In this document: positions 10,629 through 21,808 of the stretch, piece by piece | How positions within the stretch are numbered: the stretch's first letter is position 1 | How the letters are laid out: each line of letters opens with the position of its first letter | Assembly (NCBI GenBank): GCA_033961575.1 | Contig: CM066730.1 | Span: 158,499,523-158,563,522 of the forward strand | Direction: 5' to 3' | DNA from: Aselliscus stoliczkanus | Lineage: Eukaryota > Chordata > Mammalia > Chiroptera > Hipposideridae | Length of the DNA stretch: 64,000 nt | The notes under the pieces: generated by a model | What the model was told of the DNA's origin: nothing | Databases searched by the model: none | Seen by the model: only the letters and a program-made list of their open reading frames with translations | Translations under genes and position numbers: made by a program

Positions 10629-11563
10629 GCAATGCATGCTTTTTTACATTTCCCTCATTTACTCCACTTAGTGAAAGTACTTAAACTGTAGACTTGAAAT
10701 TAAAATCGAGGCAACCTGACTTGAGAGGGCAGAATCCCTGATTCTGAATGTGTGAAAGTCAGCCGTGGGTAGAAGGAGCAGAACCCCAGGAAATGCGGGG
10801 AGCCATGAGAAGGCAAGCTTTAAGCCGCTGTGAGAACTTTGCAGTCAGGAAAGCGGGTCCACAATGGAATCAATGGATGTTATTGAATAACTTCAAAAAA
10901 ATTGTGTTGCAGGGAACTCTAGACCTATCATATCCCTGGAAAAAGAAGTATAGAGGAAGTAGGGAGTTCTGATATCAAATAGCTGAATCTGAACAATCCA
11001 GAAGCTGAATCTAGTCACCCCTCTTGACAATTCAGCTGCCTGCGAAATACTCAGAGAAGTCCTGCAGGAGAAACGATTGTTTGACCTTGAATCCAGTGCT
11101 TCTCATGTTTATGTGACTAGTGAACCTTTTTTTCCAGTAACATTTTTTTTTAACATCTCATGGAACTACTCTTCCACTGAACACGTCAGAGAAACTCAGC
11201 TCTACGCATAGAAGGCTGGCCTGGAATACGCAAGCCCGCCCTCTGCATGCTTTCTTGCCTTGTGGTGGGGCGAGTATACATAGAGCTTAATAACAGAAAA
11301 AGTCCCACTTAGACAATCTGTAATGATTTCCTAAATTGGGCAAATAACCTCATCTGAATGGCTGAGGTGAGAAGCTCACAGGACAAGAAGCCGCCAGGGT
11401 AAGCGTGGCGTGCCTGGCTGCACGTGGGCAACGCTTCACCTCCCAGCAAATCGGTGCTGATAGCACTGTTTTTTTCCTTGGTTGTTTGAATTTTTCATCC
11501 CACAATTACGTCTTAAGCCATACATAAAATTTACATCCATATTTCATTTAAGATAAACCTAAG
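10629..11563. other. Single-copy DNA
   Basis: No repeat family or gene recognised. Confidence 0.4.
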
Positions 11564-11572
11564 ATCATCATT

Positions 11573-11610
<38 letters not shown>

Positions 11611-11611
11611 A
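11564..11611. repeat. (ATC)n microsatellite
   Basis: Trinucleotide run of about 14 units with one TTATC interruption near the start. Confidence 0.9.
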
Positions 11612-11879
11612 TAAAAAGATTAGTTCTTTGGAGAAAAATAGAAGGAAAAATGGCCTCGGCTTAAAGAGAAGTCAACACTCAAGAGATGTAGCTAGGGATT
11701 TCTTTTGCACAACAGACTCCCACTGACTTAGCCACAAGTGTGACTGATAGAGGTCCACTTTTGATGTCCCTCACCTCTAAGTCCAGCCCCTTTTTAGGAC
11801 TCATTGCAGTCTTTTCTTTCTGAAGTCTTTTTTGGCCACCGAGGCATCACTAACTTTTCTGTGATCATCTTGGAGAGGG

Positions 11880-12260
11880 TGTCAGTTAGTTATTAGCATA
11901 ATCATGCTGCATAACCACCCTCCCCACCCCTCATAAACTCAATGGCGAATTAAAATAATCATTTATGACTTGTATCATGTCATATCTACAGGACAGCTGG
12001 GGTTTTGCTGATCTAAGTTGGGCTTTGCTCTAGGTCATGGGTTTGGTTCAGATCTGCTTCACATGTCTGTCATTCTTCTGGTGTCAGGAAGTGTTTTTCA
12101 GGATAGGATTCCTCTAAAGGCCTGGGCTTTGACTCATACACTGTTGCTTCCATCCATGTTCCACGGACCAAAGCAAGTTATAATGAAGCCCCAAATCTGT
12201 GGGGTGCGGAAGTGCATTTCTCCCATGGAGGTCAAGGGGAAGGGAGACAATATTTGATGA
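11880..12260. mobile_element. Ancient LTR-like interspersed repeat
   Basis: The ordered motifs TCAGTTAGTTATTAGCATAA, TGCTGATCTAAGTTGGGC, CACATGTCTGTCATTCTTC and GGACCAAAGCAAGTTATAA also occur, with variation, at 48945-49370. That marks one dispersed family. I believe it is MaLR/ERVL-like but cannot name it firmly. Confidence 0.5.
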
Positions 12261-12881
12261 ATAGCATGTGATGTACCAGAGAGGGTTTGTAGTCAGGTCC
12301 CTGATTTAGACACTTGGTTGGGTACCTCTGTACTTTTAGGAATTGTGTCTCTGAGTCTGTCAGAGGTGATAACATTAGAGCTGAGCCTTGAAGAACTAAA
12401 GTTTCCTCTAACACATTTGTGCTGTCTTATGTTCCCCACAGCAGTGCTGAAGGAAGGATGAAATAAAATGTAAAGTGCCAGGTGTAGACACAGTCATGCA
12501 TCCTGGTTCTGCAGTATGCAATAAAGGTGACCCTAGTCAGCCCTTTATTGCCTCTTACTATTGGAGTTTGTAAGAGTCATAGTTAATCATATTACTCTGT
12601 CCTCAAAGGTTAGAATTATACCTGATGAGGATGAAAATATTGACTTCATAACTTGCAAAGCTGAATTTGAGAACAGCTTGGACTTGAAGCTGAAGTTGTT
12701 TTCTTGAGACCTTCCTCCTACATTTGGACCCTGGAGCCAACCTGGAGGTAGTTCTCTTTCTTCACAGCAGACTCTTAGCTACTAGCTGCATGAGGAATTA
12801 TCCAGGAGAGAGACCACACCTGGGAGGGATGGTACACATTTGAGAGACATGGACCAATGTGTGTCAGCCTCTTTCCATCTT
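12261..12881. other. Single-copy DNA
   Basis: Nothing recognised before the target site of the SINE at 12896. Confidence 0.4.
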
Positions 12882-12895
12882 AAAAATCATGTCAA

Positions 12896-12999
12896 GGGCC
12901 GGCCGAGTGGCGCGGTGGTTAAGCACTGGCTTCGGAAGCCAGCGGCCCCAGTTCGGTCCCACATATGAGGGCCAGTGACACTGCCCTCAAAAAAAAAAA
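12896..12999 (+). mobile_element. Short tRNA-derived SINE (type A), intact
   Basis: A clean copy: GGGCCGGCCGAGTGGCG, then the perfectly self-complementary arm CTGGCTTCGGAAGCCAG, box B AGTTCGGTCCC, the GAGGGCCAGTGACACTGCCC terminus and a pure A tail. It is flanked by a perfect 14-bp duplication, AAAAATCATGTCAA (12882-12895 and 13000-13013). The near-pure tail and perfect duplication suggest a relatively recent insertion. Confidence 0.93.
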
Positions 13000-13013
13000 A
13001 AAAATCATGTCAA

Positions 13014-13769
13014 TCTCTTCCTACCCACATGAAAGAGGGAGTAAAAGGTGGAAGGAAAGATGGACCTATATTCTATTCTCTCTACCTCCTCTGGTAGGGA
13101 AGCCATTTCTATTGTATGGGATAGTAGGAGGTGGGAAAAAGGAAGAATGCTCCAATGACCCATAAAATGGGACCGATGTTACACAGAAGGGGCCACTGCC
13201 GAGTTGGAAGGCACAGGTCTCTCTATGCCACTTGCTGTAGATGGACCATCAGGCTATTCCTAGTGTGTCTGGAGCAGCTCTCTCCTCCTGCCAAGCCCAG
13301 GTGGGGAGCATTCTAACTCCACCCCAAATCCTAACCTCAATCTTTACCCATTTGCAACTGAACAAAGTCACCTGTGTTTGGGTGAGCTCATCTGCATGTG
13401 CTTGCCACCTCCTGGGATGGAGCCTGTACAGGGCAGGTGACTTGAATTCTTGTGCAGAACCAGATGCCATTTTATAATCTTCCCTCTTATCTTAGATGCT
13501 AGTTTGTTCTGCAGCCAATCAGAAGTTATAAATGAAGCATGGTGACCAATCAGAGATGAGAGATGGTGTGGTTAGGCTGAGAGTAAACTTTCAGAGCCTC
13601 TAAAAAGCTGCGCACACAGTTGGGGACTTATAATCATTCCTCCCGGGCAAGACACTGAGTGAGGTAGAGCTGGAGGGAGACACTGCGGAAAGGAGCTCAT
13701 ATTCATGAGGACCATGGGTGTCGTTATTTATAGTGTCACATCTGTTCCTACCAACAATGTCAGATTTAG
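13014..13769. other. Single-copy DNA
   Basis: Nothing recognised. Confidence 0.4.
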
Positions 13770-13953
13770 TGGTTAAGAACAGAGTCTGGAGCTGGCTTCC
13801 AGGCTTCTTCATATAACAGTTATATGACCTTGAGAAAGTCTCTGTGTCCCAGTTTCCTCATTTGAAGAATGGTGATATTATAAATATTAATGGAGGATAT
13901 TAACAATACCCCTCCCACAGTGCTGCTGTGAGAATAAAGTGACTTAATGTACA
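13770..13953 (+). mobile_element. MIR SINE, first part, split by an LTR
   Basis: TAGTGGTTAAGAACAGAGTC (head), TATATGACCTTGAGAAAGTC and CCCAGTTTCCTCATTTGAAG (core), then GCTGTGAGAATAAAGTGAC. The copy stops at the LTR beginning 13954 and resumes after it. Confidence 0.8.
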
Positions 13954-14064
13954 TGGTGGGCAGCCTCTGAAATGGCTCCCAGTGATCCCTGCTTCTGGGT
14001 ATTCATGCCTTTTTGTAATCAATCCTCTCCTCTTGAGTGTGGGCTAGACTTAGTGACTTACTTC

Positions 14065-14105
<41 letters not shown>

Positions 14106-14576
14106 GTTTTAAAAAAGAGAGAATACGGCAAAATTGATTGGGTGTCATTTTGAGATTAGGGTACAAGAGACTGTGACTTGCATCTTACTTACCTTCTTTT
14201 GCTCTCTTGCTTGTCCTGATGGAGGCAACTGCATATGTGAACTGCCCAATGGAGTAGGGCCCCTGGGAAGGAACTGAGGGTAACCTCTGGTCAATAGCCA
14301 GCTAGAAACGAGGTGCTCAGTCTAACTGCCCAAGAGGATCTGAATCTTGCCAACAGCTCCATGAGTGAACTTGGAAACAGATCCTTCTCCAGTTGAGCTT
14401 TGAGACGACTGCAGTCTCACCTGACACTTTAATTGTGGCCTGCGTGAGACCAAAGCAGAGGACCCAGCTAAGTCATGCCCATATATTCCTGACCCATAGA
14501 GTCTGTGAGATAATAAATGTTTGTGACTTTAACCTGCTCAATTTGTAATTTGTTAGACAGCAATAGATAACTAATA
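13954..14576 (+). mobile_element. MLT1-type LTR (ERVL-MaLR) with an (AAT)n expansion
   Basis: Begins TGGTGGGCAGCCTCTGAAAT. The 3' part has GACTGCAGTCTCACCTGACA, CTGACCCATAGAGTCTGTGA and ATAATAAATGTTTGTGACTT, ending AGACAGCAATAGATAACTAA. An (AAT)n microsatellite has grown inside it. It splits a MIR. The right boundary is blurred by TA-rich sequence. Confidence 0.75.
14065..14103. repeat. (AAT)n microsatellite
   Basis: About 13 AAT units inside the MLT1-type LTR. Confidence 0.92.
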
Positions 14577-14645
14577 TATATGTTCAATTCTTAGAACAGT
14601 GCTTAATGCATAATAAACCCTCAATAGATATTACCTCTCTTTATC
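14577..14645 (+). mobile_element. MIR SINE, 3' part, continuation after the LTR
   Basis: TTAGAACAGTGCTTAATGCA then AACCCTCAATAGATATTA is the MIR 3' end that should follow the sequence ending at 13953. Confidence 0.7.
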
Positions 14646-14654
14646 ATTAATAGC

Positions 14655-14790
14655 TCCATGTCACAGATGAGAAGAGTGAAGCACAGAGAGAGGTGACTTG
14701 TACAGAGTTACACAATTCATATAGGGTAGAGTAAGGTCTCCACCCTTGTTTTATCTGATCTCAAAGTCAAAGCTCTCAAAGCATTACCAG
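14655..14790 (-). mobile_element. MIR SINE fragment
   Basis: CACAGATGAGAAGAGTGAAG, GAGAGGTGACTTGTACAGAG and a TTACACAATTC block: reverse-complement MIR core. The opposite orientation separates it from the copy just upstream. Confidence 0.7.
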
Positions 14791-16076
14791 CTCCTGAGGG
14801 TCCCTAGATGGAGCTATGGAAGAAGAGAAGGCAGGTTTCCATAGGAAACCTTGAAGAAAAGTGTAACTCCCTAAGGCTGCAGAGGGCCCGGCCCTGGGCT
14901 GGAGAGAGCACAGGCAGCCCTTCAGGGAGCTCTAACTGGGGGAGAAGAACTAACTCCTGCACCCAGACTTAGCTAGGGCCTAGGCCTTTCCAGCATGTGG
15001 GAGAACCAACACCTGGCTGAATCTACCCCAAGTGTTTGTTAGGCCATGTAGACTGAGGGATAGAGCCCTGGGGTCTCCTTGCCTTGTCTCATTCCCTCCA
15101 GGAGCTCATGAACCCAGTGCCTAAGCCCGACCCAGAGAGGTCCCATCTGGGCAGAGAGCACGCTCACTGCCATCTTGTCGTGGTCCCGACAGTGACGATG
15201 AATCATTTTAGCAGATTAGAGGGTGATCATCGCCACTTGGGACAGCATGCTCTCTGAGCGCAGGGCCTGCTGGGAACATCAGTGAGATCCCTAAGGATGT
15301 CTGAGCAGTAAACACAGGGAGCCCACAGGGAGGCAGGTGGAACAGCTGAGACTTGGGGGGATGGGCGGCAAGAAGGGTGCAGATTCAAGCTTTGCCACAC
15401 AGATGCCCAACAAACCAGACAGATACATGGAGACACAGACACCTGTTTCGATATAATATACTCCCAGATATACAGCCACACCTACAGAAAAACACACACC
15501 CTCAGATATTCAGAGAGAAAGACAAAAAGGCGCAGAGAAATGACCCAATGTGAGGGAGGAACATTTATATACCATGACTCATGTTTCCATGGAGGGGAAG
15601 ATATTTCTGTTGCACCATCCAGGAGAGGAAAGTGTGGAAGGAACTCCTCTTGCTTTTGTCCTTCCCCTCACCCATTTCTCTCCAGAGGATAAGTGACTTA
15701 CCTGACTGATGAGCTTGGGAAAAGAACTGAGCAAGCTCAGCTTAGCCCCTCCTAGGTCTCTGTCTTCTGTTTTAGCCTCCTGCAGAGAGGAAAAAACATT
15801 CTGACAATTCTCGGGTATTGGGTAACCTCCCAGGGCTGGCTTTGTCTCTCTGGGGAGTTGTGTGGTGTGACCAGTGCTGAGTGGATATGTCTGTCTAATT
15901 TGATGGTGAATGATTTGCAAACCCATTTGGGTACAGATCTAAAGCCACATTCTCCACTTGCCTTTATAGTTTACATTGTGATCTCCATCTTCTGTCTTCT
16001 GGGTCTTATCTCTCAGTTGGTTTTAAAATCAGTATCCTCCAGTTGCAATATCAGAAATTCCCACTGGTAAAAAAAG
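14791..16076. other. Single-copy DNA
   Basis: No repeat family or gene recognised. The short frames at 15.3-15.5 kb lack any recognisable domain. Confidence 0.4.
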
Positions 16077-16086
16077 AGAGACATGG

Positions 16087-16238
16087 GGCCGGCCGAGTGG
16101 CATGGTCGTTAAGAGTTGGCTTGGAATGCCAGCGGCCCCAGTTTGGATCCCACATATAAGGGCCAGAGCCACTGCCCTCTAAAAAACAAAAACAAAAACA
16201 AAAACAAAACAACAACAACAACAACAACAACAACAAAC
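16087..16238 (+). mobile_element. Short tRNA-derived SINE (type A), long CAA tail
   Basis: GGCCGGCCGAGTGGCATGG head, type A arm with one substitution (TTGGCTTGGAATGCCAG), GTTTGGATCCC box B, and a tail that passes from AAAAAC units to about nine CAA units. Flanked by the 10-bp duplication AGAGACATGG (16077-16086 and 16239-16248). Confidence 0.9.
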
Positions 16239-16334
16239 AGAGACATGGACAGCTATTCAAAGACACAAGCATGGAGATATCGATGAGATGGTACATTAGC
16301 CCTCCTGGGTGGAGGGGAAGCAGTTAGAAGAGCA

Positions 16335-16492
16335 ATCCTCAACCCTGCTGGGCATTAGAATCACCTGGGAAGATTTATAAATGTGCACTGATGCCTGGGC
16401 CCAACCTCAGACAAACTGAATCAGAATCTCCTGGGGTAGGGCCTGGAAAGTGGTAATTTTTTAAAGTTCTCCGGTGATTCTAACAGGTAGCT
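16335..16492 (-). mobile_element. MER5-type hAT (Charlie) element
   Basis: ATCCTCAACCCTGCTGGGCA, TTAGAATCACCTGGGAAG, AACTGAATCAGAATCTCCTG and CCGGTGATTCTAACAGGTAG match a MER5-group non-autonomous hAT element over most of its length. Strand follows my recollection of the consensus. Confidence 0.72.
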
Positions 16493-17164
16493 GCCTCACC
16501 TCCCAACGCTCAAAGGCTCGTACATGCTTTTGCCTCCATTGGGGACCTTAGTGGTCCCCACATCCTAATCTGGCTGCTGCGGACCTCTCTCTGACATCAC
16601 TTGCTCTAAGGTACAGACATTCTGCAGATTCCGCTAGCAGCTGAAGGCTGTTCACTAAGTACGCAATTGCAATTGCCTGTGGCTGCTGCTATTCCAACTC
16701 CTGTTCCTCTTCTGATGGACCACGAGAGCTTTCTCACTACCTCTTCAGACAGAGGTCTCCCCATACTTGCCCCAGGTCTCCAACACACATGAATGCTCAG
16801 GAAAAGTTTGTGTTATGGTGTTTTGCCTCTTGCTTCAGCCTCGCTCCTCTTGCTTCAGCCTCGCTCCCCACTGTGCCTCTGCCCTGCTACCCCCAAGCAG
16901 GGCAGGTGCCCAGGATGCGGAGCGGAAGCACGCCCTAGCGACAGTGCTTCTGCACACACTGCTCTTCCTACAGCCAGTGACGCTTTCCTTGCACTGGACG
17001 GAGGCCAAACCACTCCTCCAGCAGCAGAGAGGGCAAGGCCAAGCTGTTGTCACTGGACTGAGAGCTGTCAAGCTTCCTGTTTTGCCTCTCTCTCTGCATC
17101 TGAGGAAGCCACTGGCCTTCCCATCAGAAATCTGGCCTTCTCTACCTTCCCCTTTGCTCTAGGC
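16493..17164. other. Single-copy DNA with a two-copy 20-bp tandem repeat
   Basis: Overlapping 130-codon frames on the plus strand at 16.77-17.2 kb have no recognisable domain, and their length is not exceptional for moderately GC-rich DNA. The tandem repeat is listed separately. Confidence 0.4.
16829..16868. repeat. 20-bp tandem duplication
   Basis: CTTGCTTCAGCCTCGCTCCT is immediately followed by the same 20 bases with one change at the last position (C). A recent local duplication. Confidence 0.9.
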
Positions 17165-17356
17165 TCAGAATTCTCAAATTTGTGTGCATCGGAATGACTT
17201 GGAAGGCTCATTAAAATATAGATTGCTGGGCCCCATCTCCAGAGTTTCTGATTCAGTAGATTTGGGGTGGGCCTGGGAATTTGCATTTGTGACAAGGTCC
17301 CAGGTGATACTAAAGATGCTGGCCAGGGAACCACACTTTGGGAACCGCTGCTCTAG
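17165..17356 (-). mobile_element. MER5A-type hAT element, nearly complete
   Basis: AGAATTCTCAAATTTGTGTG, GATTGCTGGGCCCCATCTCC, AGTTTCTGATTCAGTAGATT, CCCAGGTGATACTAAAGATG and CACACTTTGGGAACCGCTG cover the whole MER5A-type element, including both terminal-repeat regions. Confidence 0.82.
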
Positions 17357-17489
17357 CGTGCTCTCCTCCCACTGCTGAGCCAGCTTGGCGGTTTTTTTCT
17401 CTCCTATCACCTGAGGACCCATGGCCCAAGAGGCTGGCACTTAGATAACTTCAGCTATCAGTACAATGATTATGATCAAGCTCCTCCTT

Positions 17490-17640
17490 CCTGGCCCCTT
17501 ACTATGAGCCAGACACCATGCTGAGTGTTTTATGTACATTATTTTACAGGGAAACTGAGGTTAAGTAGTTGACCCAAGGTAACATAACACAAAGTTACTA
17601 ATTAACTGAACTGGTGTGTGGGGGAAACCCAAGCTATTCA
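17490..17640 (-). mobile_element. MIR SINE fragment
   Basis: TACTATGAGCCAGACACCAT, TTTTACAGGGAAACTGAGG and TTGACCCAAGGTAACATAAC: reverse-complement MIR. Confidence 0.75.
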
Positions 17641-17689
17641 TGGTCTTAAAATATTCATTCATTCACAAAAAATATAGGTAACAAAAATA

Positions 17690-17825
17690 TATTAAATGTC
17701 TTTTATATTATTAGCATTGTTCTAAGTCCTAGTGATACAGCAATGAACAAGGCAGAGCAGACAGCTGCTCTCAGGGAGCTTAAATTCAAGAGGGAGGGAG
17801 ATAGAGAATAGCTAGTAAAACAAAA
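17690..17825. mobile_element. L2-like ancient repeat fragment
   Basis: GCATTGTTCTAAGTCCTAGT, GATACAGCAATGAACAAGGC and CTCTCAGGGAGCTTAAATTC form a common ancient block that I associate with L2; the family name is uncertain. Confidence 0.55.
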
Positions 17826-18524
17826 AATGCACATGAATTTGTGTCAGCTGTTCCTTTGTGGTCCACAATGAGGGAGGGCCTGACTCAGTGTTTTCAGGGT
17901 TTAGGGAGGGTCTTCTGGCGGAGGAGCAGGCCGTGTGCTCCTCAGGGCCTCCTCTATACTCCCAGCTGAGGCCAGTGGAAGGAGCCCACGGTTCTTGGAA
18001 GCAGGGCAGAGCCTGGGCAAGTACAGCCTGGGGATTAGCGGTGATCACCCCAAACCCCCATACAACTCCTCCCTCCTCAGGGAGCCACGTGGTTCCCTCC
18101 AGACTAAGGATACTTTGTGCTTTGGTAAGCTGCAGCCCCCTTCACGGCGGGATCGGTTGGTCGGAGCAAAGATCATCTGATTCTCCCTGTATAAAGGGAA
18201 ATAGCTTATTTAGCTGCTTCACTGACCTCATTCAGGGTGAGCAGGTGAGGGGGCCTGACACCTAGCTTATTTTAGAAAGCATCCATCAGCCTAATCTTTA
18301 TAGAATTCGTATTGAATACCCATGCAGATGGCATGCTTACTGTCTCCTATTGGTAACACACTCCATCATCACAGCCACCGTCTAACTCTCCTCATCACTT
18401 ATCAATACATGTCCTCAAGCTTACTGCACACTGTCAATTTAATTCAGTGTTAAAGAGTCTGATGCTCAGGGGCTCCATGAAGGCACTGAATGGATCTTAA
18501 AAATCTTCATTTTTACGGTACTCG
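17826..18524. other. Single-copy DNA
   Basis: Nothing recognised. Confidence 0.4.
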
Positions 18525-18600
18525 GCAGAGTGCCTGACACTTAGATTTCAGTCAAGGTTGGATGGTTGGATGGATGGATGGAGGCATGGATGGATGGATG
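18525..18600. repeat. (GGAT)n tract after an L2/MIR-like end
   Basis: GCAGAGTGCCTGACACTTAG looks like an old L2/MIR 3' end. The following (GGAT)n run (about 18558-18600, interrupted by GGAGGCAT) may have expanded from its tail. Confidence 0.7.
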
Positions 18601-19630
18601 AGTAGGTGGGCGAATGGTACTCCCTGCCCCTCTGCCTGTCCTTGCTGGTCTCAGGCCTGCTCAGCTGCAGACACTAAAAACCTCCAGCACATAGGCTCAG
18701 CCTCCTGACTCAGCCAGGCTGCATGTGAGGAGTCTGGTTATACCCACAGCAGGATCTGGGGTGGCCTCTGCTGTTCCAGAGTGGTGGTCTGGAAGGGGAA
18801 AGGGTGGCTGGTCCTGGGTCCCCATGAACCCTGAGCTGCTGCTGCTCTTCTTATCCACGGTACCTCCTTCCCCCCACTGAGCCTTCTGTATACGATTGCA
18901 TGACTGCCTCCATTCCCCCAATTGTCTACCAGTCCCCTGCGTAGATTTGGAGCTTGCTTTGAATTTTCGCCTTTCTAGGGCCCTACCACCCTGCCTAGCT
19001 CTTTCTAGCACCCTCTTGCAGGGGTTGAGCCCTGCCTCTTGTAATTCCAGCTGCTGACAGGCTGCACCTGAGGTTCCGGCTCTTCCCTCTCTGCTCACAT
19101 TGGATCTGTCATATATTAACACCTCCAGCCCAAGTGTGCTTTGCTCCTTCAGATCCTGGCATTGGGACTGACTATCACCCTTTGCCTGCCAAGTTAGGCA
19201 CCCAGGATACAACTCCATGGGGTCTAGCTTTTCCCCTTTCCTCAATAACTCCCCAAAACACCAGCCTCCTGGGTATGGAGCCTGTACATGTCAGGATGAC
19301 CCTTTTTCTCATCGTTAGCCTTTTTCATGAGTCTCCACTGAACCTGGGAAGGTCTGGTGACCATCTCCTTCCCTCTTTCTGCTCATTCCGCGCTGAGCTC
19401 TCTGCCTACTCCCTTGGCCTTATCATCCTGAGGCTGTAAACCATCTCTTCTATCCTTTCTTCCCCTCCTCACGGCACCTCCCCACCAGACCCCCATTTTC
19501 TCCCGTGCAATAAGCCATTTCAAACAAGAATCTCATCTTCCCAGCATCTGACGTATTCTACTAATCTGCTCACAGGCGCCTTTGGCAAACCCAGTGAGAA
19601 AGCTTGCTTTAAATATTTTAAGAAGCTGTT
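18601..19630. other. Single-copy DNA, possibly with a diverged L2 piece
   Basis: A long minus-strand frame spans 18697-19245 (182 codons), rich in Gln, Arg, Ser and Gly. I do not recognise it, and a frame of this length is expected about once by chance in 64 kb. Pyrimidine-rich 19.13-19.5 kb could be a very diverged L2 fragment. Confidence 0.35.
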
Positions 19631-19631
19631 A

Positions 19632-19862
19632 ATGAGTGAGTTAACAGCCCAACTTCTGGCATCAGACTACTACGGTTCAAATCCTCGCTCTGCCACTTTC
19701 TAGTTGAATATCCTAAGGCGAGGAAATGAACCTCACTAGGGATTGGTTTCCCCATCTGTAAAGTGGGGATAACAGCGGTACCTGCTCTTAGTGCTTTTGT
19801 GAGAATAAAATGAGTCAATATGTGTAAAATGTTACAAAGAAGATCTAGTGCATAATGATAAC
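19632..19862 (+). mobile_element. MIR SINE, nearly complete
   Basis: GGTTCAAATCCTCGCTCTGC, TTTCCCCATCTGTAAAGTGG, GGATAACAGCGGTACCTGC and TGTGAGAATAAAATGAGTC follow the MIR consensus in order. Confidence 0.82.
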
Positions 19863-19875
19863 TGTGGCCAAAGAG

Positions 19876-19995
19876 CTATCCATTCATTCACTCACTCATT
19901 TAAGATATAATTATTAAGAACTTACCAGGTGTCAGGCCCTATGAAACAATCAAAGATGAAGGAGATATGCTCTAGAGCTCCCAGTGGGAAGGGAA
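19876..19995. mobile_element. L2-like ancient repeat fragment
   Basis: CATTCATTCACTCACTCATT, ACTTACCAGGTGTCAGGCCC and GCTCTAGAGCTCCCAGTGG: the L2-associated 3' block read in reverse. Confidence 0.55.
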
Positions 19996-21299
19996 GCAGG
20001 CCCAGGCCTGAACCAGAGGGGTGAGTGTGAGTGTGTGTAAGCAGAGTGGATAAGGGGCAGGTGCACAGCCCACCTGGAGGGTTGCTCAGGGGCTGCTGTC
20101 TGGGGCTGTGCTTGGAGGCCTCAGGTATACCCTATCCTTGGGGCAGTCATGCAGGTAGAGGGTCCCCTGGGTCTTGTGACAGGAAATCAGGCTGGACAGG
20201 ATAGTGCCTCTCAACTGTGGACACATGAAGCCCCGTCCCCAGGGCTCCAGCTTCACAGACCCCAACATGTCATGGTGCCTCAGGCAACAGAGCATCTGGA
20301 CTGGCAGGGGCGTGTTGGTGTCACAGTGAGAATGTGCACATGGAGCCTCCTGGGACAGTGGACATCTGGCGTGGAGTCTCTGCTCTCCCGGGATGGGCTC
20401 CTTTCCACACCAAGGTTTTCTTCCGAGGGGCATAAGCACATCCTTCTCTGTGCTGTCACCCTCCCAGAACCAACACTGAAAGGGGCTTTCTTTTATTCAC
20501 TTCTCATCCTCTTTGTTGAAGCTTCCATTCTTAGAAGATTTTTGTTATTTTGTTTTTCCCTTAGAATTTAGTGGAAAAATGATGACTATTGCTTGCCTCT
20601 TCATTTTGTTCATGGTTTAAGTCAGATTGTTTCACAGCGTTTACCTATCCCTGCCCATTTCTTCTGCCATCTTGAGTTAGCTCATTTCTGTTTCATCCCC
20701 ATAGCACCCCCATGCCTGGATTCCTTAAATGGGCTGGTTCATCTCCAGAGAGCTCCCAAGAGAAGCTTGGAGAGTTAACTCTATGCTGGGGCTGATTCCA
20801 CTTACCCACAAAGCCATCTTAGTTCCCAATGGTAAATTGCTACCTCCAGTTATCAAGAAGATACGGGATATTAAAGCACCCAAATAAACTCAGTAGACAG
20901 AATGCAAACGTCTCAACAGACAGCTCACAAACACTTAAAGACTTCATTATCCTGAGATGTCCCTGAGAGATACCAGACATCTGGTGAGAGACAGTAAAAC
21001 CCTGTAATTGCCCCATTGTCAACAAATGAAGCTTATAGTCAAGGGTAGACCACGCGTTCTAGAATTTCTCTAGTGGAAAGAGGAGGAGAATAAGGGGGCA
21101 GCCTAAAAAAAAGATTGAAAGGGGGTTTTCTTTGTGTGGAGACAGAGTCAGGTTGCAGAAGAGAGGGAGATATTGGAGATACATGAATAGGGTGGGGTCA
21201 CAATGGACAGTGGGCCCCAGGGCGCACATGCTAGACACCAACCCTGGAGAGGGGAAGGGAGGGCAGGCCACCATGCTAATAAGAGGCCCTATTTATGGA
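19996..21299. other. Single-copy DNA
   Basis: No repeat family or gene recognised. Confidence 0.4.
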
Positions 21300-21480
21300 G
21301 GCGTCATTATGCCCCAGACACCATGCCGAGAACTTCACATGGATTGTGTCCTTTCGTGCCTCAGACAGGCACTGACATGTCCTCATTTTCCAGATGAAAA
21401 ATCCAAAGATCAAGGGGGTTAAGTGACTTCCTCAAAGTCCCAAAGCTAAAAAATGACAGAGTTCATGTTCCCAACACTGC
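21300..21480 (-). mobile_element. MIR SINE fragment
   Basis: GCCCCAGACACCATGCCGAG, TTTTCCAGATGAAAAATCC and GGTTAAGTGACTTCCTCAAA: reverse-complement MIR. Confidence 0.72.
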
Positions 21481-21534
21481 TTTATATTTATTTGCATGTG
21501 CTGTATACATAAAAATCATCATCACTATCACTCA

Positions 21535-21722
21535 CATTACTCAGTGCATACCCTGTGAGAGACATTGGTGTCTATACGCTAACTCCTCATTTCACTCCTC
21601 AGCAGAAGATTCTAGTATAATCCCATTTTGCATGTGAAGTGAATAGCCTAAGGTCACACAACAAGTAAGAGGCAGAACCCACTCTTGACCCTGATGGACT
21701 GACTTCAGAGCCCAAAGCTTGA
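21535..21722 (-). mobile_element. MIR SINE fragment
   Basis: ATCCCATTTTGCATGTGAAG, CTAAGGTCACACAACAAGTA, AGAGGCAGAACCCACTCTTG and a TTCAGAGCCCAAAGC head: reverse-complement MIR. Confidence 0.72.
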
Positions 21723-21794
21723 CCCAAGCTCCACTCCCTTCCCTTTCCTTTGAAAAATAGAGCATGATGTGAAGACAGGCACAGAGATGGGGAG

Positions 21795-21808
21795 TTCCCA
21801 TCTAGTGG
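21795..21808 (-). promoter_or_regulatory. CTCF-like motif
   Basis: On the minus strand CCACTAGATGGGAA matches about 12 of 14 positions of the CTCF core CCASYAGRKGGCRS, failing at the conserved C of GGC. A sequence match only. Confidence 0.2.

Noticed and set aside
12896..12999. Type A SINE heads as functional tRNA genes
   Set aside because: They have box A/B-like motifs but lack a proper acceptor stem, continue into GAGGGCCAGTGACACTGCCCTC and a poly(A) tail, and carry target-site duplications.
16767..17197. Two overlapping plus-strand frames of 131 and 134 codons
   Set aside because: They overlap each other in different frames, include a 20-bp tandem duplication and run into a MER5A element at 17165; no domain is visible.
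18697..19245. 182-codon minus-strand open frame
   Set aside because: It is among the longest frames in the window but has no domain, signal peptide or family resemblance. By rough stop-codon arithmetic about one such frame is expected by chance in 64 kb on six frames.
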